From the NCBI GenBank assembly GCA_963798075.1, contig CAWCRU010000009.1, forward strand, positions 193,714 to 257,713: a stretch of 64,000 bases of DNA, given 5' to 3'. Below are positions 9,396 through 17,429 of the stretch, piece by piece (position 1 is the first letter of the stretch; the number at the start of each line of letters is the position of its first letter). Origin of the DNA: DATAOG01 sp963798075 (GTDB taxonomy: Bacteria > Pseudomonadota > Alphaproteobacteria > Geminicoccales > Geminicoccaceae). Position numbers and translations under genes: made by a program. The notes under the pieces are model-generated. The model saw only the letters and a list, made by a program, of their open reading frames with translations, was not told the origin of the DNA and searched no databases.

Positions 9396-9447
9396 GGCGC
9401 TTGCTTCCGGAAGGCGCTGACGGGACGAGCGCGGACGACCGCCCGCG

Positions 9448-10929
9448 TCATCCCGTGTCCTCGTGCCAGGTGCGGCCGTCGCGCTCGATCAGGGCGATCG
9501 CCGCGGATGGACCCCAGCCGCCGGCGGTGTAGGGCTTGGGCGGATCCCGGCTCTCCTGCCAGGTCTCGAGGATCGGCTCGATCCAGGACCAGGCCGCCTC
9601 GACCTCGTCGCGGCGCATGAAGAGCGTCGGGTTGCCGCGCACGACGTCCATCAAGAGACGCTCGTAGGCGTCCGGGTAGCGGACCCGGAAGGTCTCGGCG
9701 AAGCTCAGGTTCAAGGGCGTCGCGCGCAGCCGCATGCCGCCGGGTCCGGGGTCCTTGCTCATCAGGATCAGCTGCACGCCTTCGTCCGGCTGCAGGCGGA
9801 CCACGAGCTGGTTGGGCCGGATGGCGCTGCTCCCGGCGCCGAAGATCGAGTGCGGGATGTCGTGGAACTGGATCACGATCTCGGACGTGCGCACCGGCAG
9901 GCGCTTGCCGGTGCGCAGGTAGAACGGCACCCCGGCCCAGCGCCAGTTCGCGATCTCGGCTTTGACGACGACGAAAGTCTCGGTGTTGCTGCCGCCAGCG
10001 GCACCGATCTCCTCGGCGTAGCCCGGCACCGCGCCGCCGTCGCTGGCGCCCGCCCGGTACTGGCCGCGCACCGACTTGAGCGCGATGTCGGCGCCCTCGA
10101 TGCGGCGCAGCGCGCGCAGCACCTTCAGCTTCTCGTCGCGCACGGCGTCGGCCTCGAGGCAGGTCGGGGGCTCGAGGGCCACGAGGCACAGCAGCTGCAG
10201 GATATGGTTCTGGACCATGTCGCGCAGCGCGCCCGCCTGGTCGTAGTAGGCGCCGCGGCCCTCGACGCCGATCGTCTCGGCGACCGTGATCTGGACGTGA
10301 TCGATGGCGCTGCTGTTCCAAAGCGGCTCGAACAGCGAGTTGGCAAAGCGCAGCGCCATCAGGTTCTGGACGGTCTCCTTGCCGAGATAGTGGTCGATGC
10401 GGAAGACCGCCTCCTCGGCGAAGACCGCGCCGACCTGGTCGTTGATCGCCCGCGCCGAGGCGAGGTCGTGGCCGATCGGCTTCTCGAGGACGACGCGCGC
10501 CTGGCTGCTGTTGAGGGCGGCCGCGCCGATGTTGCGCGAGATCCGGCCGAACAGGTCGGGCGCGGTCGCGAGATAGAACACCCGCACCCGATCGCTCTCG
10601 CCGGCCAGCCGGTCCGCGAGCTCGGGCCAGCCGCGCTCGCCGGTGGCATCCAGGGCAATGTGGTCGAGCCGGCCCAAAAAGCGGGTGAGACAGCCGGGAT
10701 CGATCTCGTCCTCGGGCAGGTGCTCGCGCAGGGCTGCCTCGATCTCCCTTGCGTAGGCGTCGCGGCCGAGCTCGCCGCGCGAGACCCCGATGATCCGGCT
10801 CTCGGGCGGGATCTGCTCGTCGCGGTCACGGTAGAAGAGCGCCGGCATCAGCTTGCGCCGCGCGAGGTCGCCGGTGCCGCCGAAGACGACCAGATCGAAC
10901 GCCGGCACCGCGGTGATCTGCGCGCTCAC
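9448..10929 (-). CDS. zwf: glucose-6-phosphate 1-dehydrogenase
   Basis: Zwf oxidises glucose-6-phosphate to 6-phosphogluconolactone with NAD(P)+. The Rossmann motif FGGTGDLARRKLMPAL is at the N-terminus, and the catalytic signature RIDHYLGKETVQN lies near residue 175. EKPIGHDL and the C-terminal GGWGPS complete the family pattern. I chose GTG 10929, which is preceded by GGGGAT with 7-nt spacing and whose GTGA overlaps the stop of a small upstream ORF; this gives 493 residues. A GTG at 10944 would add five residues. It heads the block with eda, pgi, glgP and glgC. Confidence 0.95.
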   Translation of the reverse strand: MSAQITAVPAFDLVVFGGTGDLARRKLMPALFYRDRDEQIPPESRIIGVSRGELGRDAYAREIEAALREHLPEDEIDPGCLTRFLGRLDHIALDATGERGWPELADRLAGESDRVRVFYLATAPDLFGRISRNIGAAALNSSQARVVLEKPIGHDLASARAINDQVGAVFAEEAVFRIDHYLGKETVQNLMALRFANSLFEPLWNSSAIDHVQITVAETIGVEGRGAYYDQAGALRDMVQNHILQLLCLVALEPPTCLEADAVRDEKLKVLRALRRIEGADIALKSVRGQYRAGASDGGAVPGYAEEIGAAGGSNTETFVVVKAEIANWRWAGVPFYLRTGKRLPVRTSEIVIQFHDIPHSIFGAGSSAIRPNQLVVRLQPDEGVQLILMSKDPGPGGMRLRATPLNLSFAETFRVRYPDAYERLLMDVVRGNPTLFMRRDEVEAAWSWIEPILETWQESRDPPKPYTAGGWGPSAAIALIERDGRTWHEDTG

Positions 10930-11087
10930 GGTTGCGATCCCCACGGCCTTTCGGGCGCCGGCGGGGCGTCCGCGTCAGATGGACGCAGCCCCTCGGCAGC
11001 TGCCGCAGCGCGGACGAGCAGACCCGCCCCGCTGACGGCCGCTACGAGGTCGATCAGCAGCTCGCCAGGACAAACGGGATCGGCCAT
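10926..11087 (-). other. Short ORF with a PfkB-kinase-like N-terminus upstream of zwf
   Basis: This is a 53-codon open frame from ATG 11087 to a TGA at 10926-10928 that overlaps the chosen zwf GTG as GTGA. The first 20 residues (MADPVCPGELLIDLVAAVSG) resemble the start of PfkB-family sugar kinases, which typically read V-C-x-G-E-L-L-I-D-x-V-A. The rest does not continue as a kinase. It may be a decayed kinase remnant kept as a coupled leader, or a chance open frame in GC-rich DNA. The first option is suggestive only. Confidence 0.35.
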
Positions 11088-11210
11088 CGGCGTTGCTCGT
11101 GCGGCGGGCGCGGGTCCGAAAGCCGGACCCGCGGCCGCGTCGTCTGGAAGCCTACGCCCGACCCAGTAAACCCCGACTGAACCGGCGTCCAGTCCCCTCG
11201 GCAGGCTGTC

Positions 11211-12434
11211 TCACTCGGCGGCGATCGCGGCGTCGACCCGGCCTTGCTCCCAGTCGGTGATGTAGTCGCGGGTGAGCGGCACCGCGTCCTGGCGCTTGGC
11301 CAGCTGCATCTGGAACACCATGTGGCCCAGGCGCCGGAAAGCGAGTTCGGAGCCGATCAGGTAGAACTCCCACATCCGGCAGAAGCGCTCGTCGTAGAGG
11401 GCGGCGATCTGGGCCCGGTGGGCCGTGAAGCGCTGGCGCCACGCCCGCAGCGTCTCGGCGTAGTGCAGGCGCAGGATCTCGATGTCGGTGACCCACAGGC
11501 CCTGGCGCTCGACGACCGGCAAGACCTCCGAGAGCGCCGGCGCGTAGCCGCCCGGGAAGATGTACTTGCGGATCCAGGGGTTGGTGGCGCCCGGGCCGTC
11601 CCTGCGGCCGATCGAATGCAGCACCGCAACCCCGTCCTCGGCCAGGAGGCGCTCGACCGCTTGGAAGAACTGCCGGTAGTGGCGGACGCCGACGTGCTCG
11701 AACATGCCGACCGAGACGATCCGGTCGAAGGTCCCGGTCAGCTCGCGGTAGTCGCAGAGCTCGAACCGGACCCGGTCGGCCACGCCCTGGCGCCGCGCGC
11801 GGTCGCGGCTGACCTCGAGCTGGTGCTCCGAGAGCGTGATGCCGACCACCTGACCGGCCCCGGCCTCTGCGAGCGAGAGCGCGAGGCCGCCCCAGCCCGA
11901 GCCGATGTCCAGAACCCGCATGCCCGGCCGCAGGAGCAGCTTGGCCGCGAGGTGCCGTTTCTTGTCCGCCTGCGCTTGCTCGAGGTCGGTGTGCGGATGG
12001 GTGAAGTAGGCGCAGCTGTATTGCCGGTCGCGATCGAGGAACAGGTCGTACAGGCGGTCCGACAGGTCGTAGTGGTGGGCGACGTTGGCCTGCGCGCGGC
12101 CGACCGGATTATACTGGTGCAGGTGGCGCAGAAGGCTCTGCCCGAGGGTCAGCGCGCGCCCGAGGGGGCTTTGATAGACCTGCAGACTGCAGGCGGCGCA
12201 GATGTCCATGAACTCGTAGAGCGAGCCTTCCTCGATCGTCAGCGTGCCCGCCATGTAGGCTTCGCCGAGATGGAGGAACGGATTGAGCGCGAGACGTCGA
12301 TCCAGCCCCTTGGCATGCAGACGGATGGTGACGTTCGGGCCACCTTGTCCCGCCTCGTGGCGGCGGCCGTCGGCATCGATGATCGCCAGCCGGCCCCAGC
12401 GCACGAACCTCTGGGCCATTTCCCCAAACAGCAT
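11211..12434 (-). CDS. cfa: cyclopropane-fatty-acyl-phospholipid synthase family methyltransferase
   Basis: This is a 407-residue SAM-dependent enzyme that adds a methylene bridge to unsaturated acyl chains of membrane phospholipids. ATG 12434 has GGAGGA 6 nt upstream. A GTG six codons earlier is also open but sits over that site. The SAM-binding motif VLDIGSGWGG and the segment YSCAYF, followed by GQVVGITLSEHQ and FDRIVSVGMFEHVG, are classical for the family. The N-terminal part is the usual lipid-binding region. A sarcosine/SAM-methyltransferase relative is the main alternative. It stands alone on the minus strand, with about 440 nt of non-coding DNA upstream. No terminator with a T-run is visible. 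Confidence 0.92.
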   Translation of the reverse strand: MLFGEMAQRFVRWGRLAIIDADGRRHEAGQGGPNVTIRLHAKGLDRRLALNPFLHLGEAYMAGTLTIEEGSLYEFMDICAACSLQVYQSPLGRALTLGQSLLRHLHQYNPVGRAQANVAHHYDLSDRLYDLFLDRDRQYSCAYFTHPHTDLEQAQADKKRHLAAKLLLRPGMRVLDIGSGWGGLALSLAEAGAGQVVGITLSEHQLEVSRDRARRQGVADRVRFELCDYRELTGTFDRIVSVGMFEHVGVRHYRQFFQAVERLLAEDGVAVLHSIGRRDGPGATNPWIRKYIFPGGYAPALSEVLPVVERQGLWVTDIEILRLHYAETLRAWRQRFTAHRAQIAALYDERFCRMWEFYLIGSELAFRRLGHMVFQMQLAKRQDAVPLTRDYITDWEQGRVDAAIAAE

Positions 12435-12871
12435 GGCGTGTCCTCCGCGCACCCTGGCTAAGAGACGACAAGATCAGGATGTTTGTGGCTCCTTAAATGC
12501 AAAATTAACCGAACCCAGTCGGCCGCGTCAAACCGGCAATCGGGACCGGCCGCGATCGCGCCCAGATTGAGATCAAACGAGTCTTCTTACCAAATGGTTG
12601 AACGCGCTTGGGCAATTGCGCCTAGCCGAGATTTGGCCTTGCGGGGTTGCAGAGCGAAAGGACGGCCCGTTTGGTCCCCACGGACCACCGGCTGCTTGGA
12701 CAACGACTGGGCCTGGGGTTCGGTTCCCATCGGCAGGGCCAGCCGCTTGCCGACCCAGGCGCGCCTTGGAGCCGGGCGGCGACGCTTCCTGGAGCGTCGT
12801 TCGCAAATTCCTGCTACCTGCGACCGCGTTCGAGGCGTACACCACAGCGATCGCCGTGCCCGGAGGGCGCC
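12435..12871. other. Intergenic region between divergent cfa and the proline racemase-family gene
   Basis: About 440 nt without a gene I can support. A relatively AT-rich stretch at about 12475-12600 stands out and probably holds the cfa promoter. The right-hand part (about 12640-12840) is GC-rich with several open frames on both strands, none with a recognisable protein or a ribosome-binding site. The GGAGG at 12862-12866 belongs to the downstream gene. Confidence 0.5.
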
Positions 12872-13900
12872 ATGCGCTGGTCGAGACTGATCACGGTCGT
12901 GGGGGCCCATGCCGAGGGCGAGGTCGGCAGGGTGATCACCGGCGGCGTGGTCGACGTGCCGGGCAAGACGATGCTGGACAAGATGCGGCATCTGAATGTG
13001 ACCGACGACCGGATCCGCCGGTTTGCCTTGTTCGAGCCGCGCGGCAGCGCCCAGATGTCGGTCAACCTTTTGCTGCCGCCGACCCGTGCCGGCGCCGATG
13101 CCGGGTTCCTGGTGATGCAGGCGGACGGCTGCCACGCCATGTCGGGCTCGAACGCGATGTGCGTGACCACGGTCCTGCTCGAGACCGGCATGCTGCCGAT
13201 GATCGAGCCGGTGACCCGGGTCGTGCTCGACACCCCGGCCGGGCTGGTGACCGCCGAAGCCGCCTGCCAGGGCGGCCGTTGCGAGCGGATCACGCTCGAG
13301 TTCGTGCCGAGCTTCGTCGAGCATCTGGGCCAGCCGCTCGAGATCGAGGGTCTGGGGACGGTGCGGGTCGATGTCGCCTACGGCGGCGACTACTTCTGTC
13401 TGGTCGACGCCGCCGCCTGCGGCTTGCGGGTGATCCCCGACGAGGCCCGCGAGATGGTGGCGCTCGCCCGCCAGATCCGGCGCGCCGCCCGCCGGCAGCT
13501 GCCGGTCCGCCACCCCGAGATCCCGGATCTGCGCGAGATCAGCTTCGTGATGTTCTGCGCCGCGGCGGCGGGCGATGCGCCGGCGCGCAACGGGACCGTG
13601 ATCCCTCCCGGGCGCCTCGACCGCTCGCCCTGCGGCACCGGCACCGCGGCCCGGCTCGCGGTCATGCACGCAAAAGGCGAGCTTGGCCCGGGCCAGACCA
13701 TCGAGCTGCGTTCGGTGATCGACAGCAGCTTCCGGGCCGAGATCGTCAGGACCGCCACGGTCGGCGAGCGGGCAGCGATCGTGCCGCGGATTTCCGGGCG
13801 GGCCTGGATCTACGGCATCCATCAGCTGGGCCTCGACCCGAGCGACCCCTACCCTTTGGGCTTCACGCTGGCCGACACCTGGGGACCCGACGCGATCTGA
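12872..13900 (+). CDS. proline racemase superfamily protein (Ser/Cys active-site type)
   Basis: This is a 342-residue member of the proline racemase family, which includes proline racemase, 4-hydroxyproline epimerase and trans-3-hydroxy-L-proline dehydratase. A GGAGG site precedes ATG 12872. The second active-site motif is a standard RSPCGTGTAAR with Cys near residue 254. The first active-site position, normally MCGHG in racemases, reads MSGSN near residue 91, so the first Cys is Ser. Ser/Cys members are known for trans-3-hydroxyproline dehydratase and some hydroxyproline epimerase activities, so a hydroxyproline-directed reaction is more likely than plain proline racemisation. No other hydroxyproline catabolic genes adjoin it; the substrate is open. 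Confidence 0.85.
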   Translation: MRWSRLITVVGAHAEGEVGRVITGGVVDVPGKTMLDKMRHLNVTDDRIRRFALFEPRGSAQMSVNLLLPPTRAGADAGFLVMQADGCHAMSGSNAMCVTTVLLETGMLPMIEPVTRVVLDTPAGLVTAEAACQGGRCERITLEFVPSFVEHLGQPLEIEGLGTVRVDVAYGGDYFCLVDAAACGLRVIPDEAREMVALARQIRRAARRQLPVRHPEIPDLREISFVMFCAAAAGDAPARNGTVIPPGRLDRSPCGTGTAARLAVMHAKGELGPGQTIELRSVIDSSFRAEIVRTATVGERAAIVPRISGRAWIYGIHQLGLDPSDPYPLGFTLADTWGPDAI

Positions 13901-13974
13901 GCCCGCCGGTCCGCCGGCGGCCCACCCAAGGTCGCCCCGTCATCCGAGGTCGCGCCCGTCATCCGCTATCATCG

Positions 13975-14421
13975 TCAGTGGAGCGCGCCCGGGCCCGGGT
14001 CGATGGTCAGGGCGCTCGGGAGGCGGGCGCGACGGGTCGGCTGGGCGGAGCGGCTGATCGAGAGGATCGCGAGCGGCAGCGACACGGCGCCGCCACCCTG
14101 GCGCCCGACCCCGAAGCCGAGGGTGCCCCAATGGACGAACCGGCCGCACCGCTCGAGCGCTTCCAGATCGTCGCCGAGCCGGGCCAGCACGCCCGCCCGC
14201 GCCACCGCCCCGAGCCCGTCCCAACCCTCCGCCGCGCCCGCGAAGCGCTCGATGAAGTCCTCGATCGCCGCTGCCTCGGCCGCGGTCTCGGGCGGGTCGT
14301 GATCGACCAGGCGCGCGAACTGCGCCGCCTCGATGGCCGCAGCCAGCTCCTGGCCGGAGTCGGCAAGGCGCAGCTCGACGCTCTCGTACCGGGGTTCGTC
14401 CACCATGCCCCGCGGCCCCAT
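13975..14421 (-). CDS. hypothetical protein
   Basis: This is a 148-residue open frame from ATG 14421, with an internal ATG at 14406 as an alternative start. The composition (many acidic residues, balanced hydrophobics, ELAAAIEAAQFARLVDHD) looks like a real soluble protein, unlike the Arg/Pro/Ala-rich shadows on the other strand. A central acidic, Ala-rich helical stretch and a C-terminal half with GRFVHWGTLGFGVG are visible. I do not recognise the family. It is convergent with the proline racemase-family gene (74-nt gap) and divergent from the secreted protein that follows. The evidence is the open frame and composition only. Confidence 0.5.
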   Translation of the reverse strand: MGPRGMVDEPRYESVELRLADSGQELAAAIEAAQFARLVDHDPPETAAEAAAIEDFIERFAGAAEGWDGLGAVARAGVLARLGDDLEALERCGRFVHWGTLGFGVGRQGGGAVSLPLAILSISRSAQPTRRARLPSALTIDPGPGALH

Positions 14422-14545
14422 CGACGGTTCGCGCCGCTCAAAGTCGTCGATCGCCGGCGCCCCCGCAAGCGCCGTGGCCGAAGACCCGGAGACACGCCGT
14501 GGGCGGCGGGGTCGGCGCGATCAGCCCGTTCCGATAAGATTTTGT

Positions 14546-14574
14546 TTGACAATCAACGCCAGATAGAAAATAGC
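14546..14574 (+). promoter_or_regulatory. Possible sigma70-type promoter
   Basis: A perfect TTGACA -35 hexamer at 14546-14551 sits in a locally AT-rich stretch. A weak -10-like AATAGC follows at 14569-14574 with a 17-nt spacer. It points at the hypothetical secreted protein gene, whose first ATG is at 14592. The -10 match is poor, so the call rests on the -35 element and the AT content. Confidence 0.4.
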
Positions 14575-14591
14575 TTCTCCCGCAAGGGTTG

Positions 14592-15092
14592 ATGTCGGTC
14601 ACCGGCAATCTAATGGCAACTGCGCTCATCCACCGTCTCCGCCTGCTGCCCGCGATCGCGTTGGGCGTGCTGATCGGCGCGGCGCCGGCGCAGGCCGACG
14701 ATGTCCTGTTCACCTTCGGCGAGATGCAGCACCTGCAGGGCCTGCCGCTGGAATCGGCCAAGCGCACGCTCAGCGAGGAGGAGGTGATCCTCTACCAGAA
14801 CTTCGAGCTCTATGCCTACACGGTATTCGAGACGCTGGAGGCCGCCAATGAAGCGGCGGCCTTGATCAAGCAGCCGTTGTTCTGCGCTCCGGCGGCGGTC
14901 TTCCATTTCCGCAAGGACGGCGACATCGCCCGGCTGGCCGACCATGTGACCTCCGAGCTGCTCGCGCTCACCGGGGAGATCGACGGCTCCCTCGAGCGCT
15001 ACAACGAAAAGCCGGCGAGTGCTGTGCTTCTGCTCGGCCTGCGCGCGGCCTTCCCCTGCCCCGACCACGGACCGCATCTGGCGCAGCGCTAG
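14592..15092 (+). CDS. hypothetical secreted protein, Rap1a/Tai-like
   Basis: The protein has 166 residues from ATG 14592 (AAGGG close upstream) or 159 from ATG 14613. A signal peptide is clear: a short basic start, a hydrophobic stretch LLPAIALGVLIGAAP, then AQA as the cleavage site, so the product is probably periplasmic. The mature part has two cysteines, in LFCAP and FPCPD. The pattern of FC-P, a helix ending in ASAVLLLGLRAA and FPCP weakly resembles the Rap1a/Tai immunity-protein fold, but no toxin gene is adjacent. The function is not known. The next gene is cysS, about 195 nt downstream. Confidence 0.6.
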   Translation: MSVTGNLMATALIHRLRLLPAIALGVLIGAAPAQADDVLFTFGEMQHLQGLPLESAKRTLSEEEVILYQNFELYAYTVFETLEAANEAAALIKQPLFCAPAAVFHFRKDGDIARLADHVTSELLALTGEIDGSLERYNEKPASAVLLLGLRAAFPCPDHGPHLAQR

Positions 15093-15287
15093 CGCCGCAG
15101 CTTGCGGGCAGCCGGCCGGCCGCTCCCCGCCCGCTCCGCTCCGAGGCCTGGAGCCGCCCGCCCGACGTGCTATAGTGGCGGCGCGCCGGCTGCATGCGTG
15201 CCTGGACACCCGCGTGGTTAAACCCTCGTCGATGGCGGCGCCGTCTTCGCCTTGCAGCCCCGCGCCGCCAGCCCCGAGGCTCGAGCC

Positions 15288-16811
15288 ATGCAGCTCCACA
15301 ACTCGCTCACCGGCCGCAAGGAGACCTTCGTCCCGGCGGATCCGAAGCGGCCGACGATCTATGTCTGCGGCCCGACGGTCTACAACTACGCCCATATCGG
15401 CAACGCCCGCGCGGCGGTCGTGTTCGACGTCCTGTTCCGGCTCCTGAAGCAGCGCTTCGGCGACGCGCTCTATGCCCGCAACGTCACCGACGTCGAGGAC
15501 AAGATCATCAAGGCCGCTGCCGAGCGGGGCCTCTCGACCGAGGCGGTCGCGGCCGAGTTCACCCGCGCCTATCACGAGGACATGGACGCGCTGAACGTGC
15601 TCAGGCCGTCGGTCGAGCCGTTCGCGACCCGGCACATCCCGGGCATGCTGGCGATGATCGCGAGCCTGATCGCCAAGGGCCACGCCTATGCCGCCGAAGG
15701 CCATGTGCTGTTCCACGTGCCCTCGTTTGCGGGCTACGGCCGCCTGTCGCGGCGCTCGCGGGACGAGATGATCGACGGTGCCAGGGTCGAGGTCGCACCC
15801 TATAAGCGCGATCCCGCCGACTTCGTGCTCTGGAAGCCGTCGGCGCCCGAGCAGCCCGGCTGGGACAGCCCGTTCGGGCGCGGCCGGCCGGGATGGCACA
15901 TCGAATGCTCGGCCATGGTCGAGGCGCATCTCGGGGTCACGATCGACATCCACGGCGGCGGCCAGGACCTCAAGTTCCCGCATCACGAGAACGAGCTCGC
16001 CCAGAGCGTCTGCGCCCACGACGGCGCGCCGCTCGCGCGCTTCTGGCTGCACAACGGCTTCCTCGATATCGAGCGGACCAAGATGTCGAAGTCGCTCGGC
16101 AACGTTCTGCTGGTGCGCGATCTGCTGGCCGAGGTGCCCGGCGAGGCGATCCGCTTTGCGCTGCTGAGCGCGCACTACCGCAAGCCGCTCGACTGGTCGG
16201 CGACGGGGCTCGCGCGCGCCAAGCAGTCGCTCGACCGGCTGTACCTGACGCTGCGCGATCTCCCCGGGCCCGGCGAGCCGGAGCGGGAAGCGCTGCCGCA
16301 AGGCGTGCTGGCGGCGCTCGAGGACGACCTCAACACGCCGCAGGCGTTCGCCAAGCTGCGGGCGCTCGCCCGCCAGGCCAACGCCAGCGACGATCCCGAC
16401 CGGCGGCGGCAGCTGCGGGCGCAGCTGCTGGCGGCGGGCCAGCTCCTCGGGCTGTTCCAGCATGAGCCGAACGCCTGGCTGCAGCGGGTGACCAGACGCG
16501 AAGCGACGCTCCCAGCTATCAGCGCGACGGCCCGGGGGGAGGAGTTCGGGGGCAAAGGAGAAGTGACACTCTCAGCTATCAGCGCGACTGGACAGGGGGA
16601 GCATGTCGGGGGCGTAGCAAAACTCACGCTCCCAGCTCTCCAGGCAGGCGCACTAGATGAAGCCACGGTCGAGGAACTGATCGAGCGCCGCACGGCCGCA
16701 CGCAAGGTTCGAGACTTCGCCGAAGCGGATCGCCTCCGCGATCTGCTGGTGGCTGCAGGCATCATCCTCGAGGATGGCCCCGAGCGCACCCGCTGGCGAC
16801 GCGCCGGCTGA
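15288..16811 (+). CDS. cysS: cysteinyl-tRNA synthetase with in-frame repeat insertion
   Basis: This class I synthetase charges tRNA-Cys. The HIGH motif is HIGN near residue 36, and KMSKS is present near residue 265. The zinc ligands are Cys27 in VCGPTVYN, the Cys of HIECSAM, and the His/Glu of FPHHENE. The start at ATG 15288 gives the standard N-terminus MQLHNSLTGRKE. The protein has 507 residues, about 45 longer than usual. The excess is residues 404-447, which are encoded by 2.5 copies of a 60-bp tandem repeat. This lies between the helical bundle and the C-terminal helix (DEATVEELIERRTAARK). The insert keeps the frame, so the enzyme is probably functional. The repeat has codon use unlike the rest of the gene. 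Confidence 0.96.
   Translation: MQLHNSLTGRKETFVPADPKRPTIYVCGPTVYNYAHIGNARAAVVFDVLFRLLKQRFGDALYARNVTDVEDKIIKAAAERGLSTEAVAAEFTRAYHEDMDALNVLRPSVEPFATRHIPGMLAMIASLIAKGHAYAAEGHVLFHVPSFAGYGRLSRRSRDEMIDGARVEVAPYKRDPADFVLWKPSAPEQPGWDSPFGRGRPGWHIECSAMVEAHLGVTIDIHGGGQDLKFPHHENELAQSVCAHDGAPLARFWLHNGFLDIERTKMSKSLGNVLLVRDLLAEVPGEAIRFALLSAHYRKPLDWSATGLARAKQSLDRLYLTLRDLPGPGEPEREALPQGVLAALEDDLNTPQAFAKLRALARQANASDDPDRRRQLRAQLLAAGQLLGLFQHEPNAWLQRVTRREATLPAISATARGEEFGGKGEVTLSAISATGQGEHVGGVAKLTLPALQAGALDEATVEELIERRTAARKVRDFAEADRLRDLLVAAGIILEDGPERTRWRRAG
16501..16648 (+). repeat. 60-bp tandem repeat inside cysS (about 2.5 copies)
   Basis: Copies begin at 16501, 16561 and 16621 (the last partial, about 28 nt). 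Copies 1 and 2 match at roughly 46 of 60 positions by hand count. Each encodes a 20-residue unit of the form [LV]TL-[PS]-AISAT followed by a Gly/Glu-rich stretch. The period is divisible by three and the reading frame stays open. Codons such as CCA, TCA, GTA, GCA and CTA are frequent here and rare in the rest of the gene, so the segment looks foreign to its host gene. Confidence 0.9.
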
Positions 16812-16836
16812 CCGACTTCGGGTCGGGGCGGTCGCC

Positions 16837-16864
16837 GGCCGGTCCGACGAACGGCGGACCGGCC
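16837..16864. terminator. Strong GC hairpin between convergent cysS and the MucR-type gene
   Basis: The arms GGCCGGTCCG (16837-16846) and CGGACCGGCC (16855-16864) are perfectly complementary over 10 bp, with an 8-nt loop, and the next outer pair also matches. A smaller CCGAC/GTCGG hairpin with a TTCG-containing loop precedes it at 16812-16826. There is no T-run, so it is a candidate bidirectional terminator or transcript-end stabiliser for the two convergent genes. Confidence 0.55.
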
Positions 16865-16889
16865 GCCAGACCGCCTGCGGGCGGGCCCG

Positions 16890-17429
16890 CTAGGCCGTGG
16901 CGACTTTGGCGGCGGCGGCCCTGCCGGCGGCGCGCTTGGGCGTCGCGGCGGCGGCCCTGCCGGTCGCGCGCTTGGGCGTGGCAGTGGCGTCCTTGCGCGG
17001 CCGGCCGCGCTTGGCCGGGGCCGCCTTCTTGGGCCGGCCGAGGCCGATCCGGAGCGCCATCTCGGAGCGCGCCTTGGCATAGCTGGGCGCCACCATGGGG
17101 TAGTCGCTCTTGAGTCCGAAGCGCTCCCGGTACTGGTTTGGCGTCAGTTCATGCGCAGTCGCCAGATGTCGTTTGAGCAGCTTCTGCTTTTGGCCGCAGA
17201 TCAGGCAGGTCATCTGATCCTTGCCGATCGATTTGCGGATCGAGACCGCCGGCTCCGGCGCCGCCGGCACCGCCTGGGCGTCTTCGGCAGCCAGGCTTGC
17301 CAAGCGGCCACCCACCAGACCAACCAGATGGCCGACATCGACCGGCCGGACTTGATTGTGGGATACGAAGGCCGACACTATCTCGGCGGTCATCTCCGCC
17401 AACGCAGCGTGATCGGAATGCTCGGTCAT
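16890..17429 (-). CDS. MucR/Ros-family zinc-finger transcriptional regulator
   Basis: This is a 179-residue regulator. Start ATG 17429 is preceded by AGAGGTG; the frame is open further upstream, but this is the normal family start. The Ros-type zinc finger reads CLICGQ then LKRHLATAH, giving Cys75, Cys78, His88 and His93. It is followed by the conserved LTPNQYRERFGL and YPMVAPSYAKARSEMA. MucR proteins bind AT-rich DNA, act like H-NS, and control exopolysaccharide, motility and cell-cycle genes. The C-terminal tail is unusual: AT-hook-like KRGRPRK and GLGRPKK, followed by two 12-residue repeats of TPKRA-[TA]-GRAAAA. The tail should add non-specific DNA affinity. The gene is convergent with cysS. 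Confidence 0.93.
   Translation of the reverse strand: MTEHSDHAALAEMTAEIVSAFVSHNQVRPVDVGHLVGLVGGRLASLAAEDAQAVPAAPEPAVSIRKSIGKDQMTCLICGQKQKLLKRHLATAHELTPNQYRERFGLKSDYPMVAPSYAKARSEMALRIGLGRPKKAAPAKRGRPRKDATATPKRATGRAAAATPKRAAGRAAAAKVATA
16912..16979. repeat. 36-bp tandem repeat encoding the Ala/Lys/Arg-rich regulator tail
   Basis: Two near-identical units spaced by 36 nt (starting about 16912 and 16948) encode the 12-residue units TPKRATGRAAAA and TPKRAAGRAAAA at the end of the MucR-type protein. Period 36 preserves the frame, so copy number could vary without breaking the gene. Confidence 0.75.

Noticed and set aside
12573..12845. 90-codon minus-strand frame in the cfa upstream region
   Set aside because: Low-complexity composition, no ribosome-binding site, no recognisable family.
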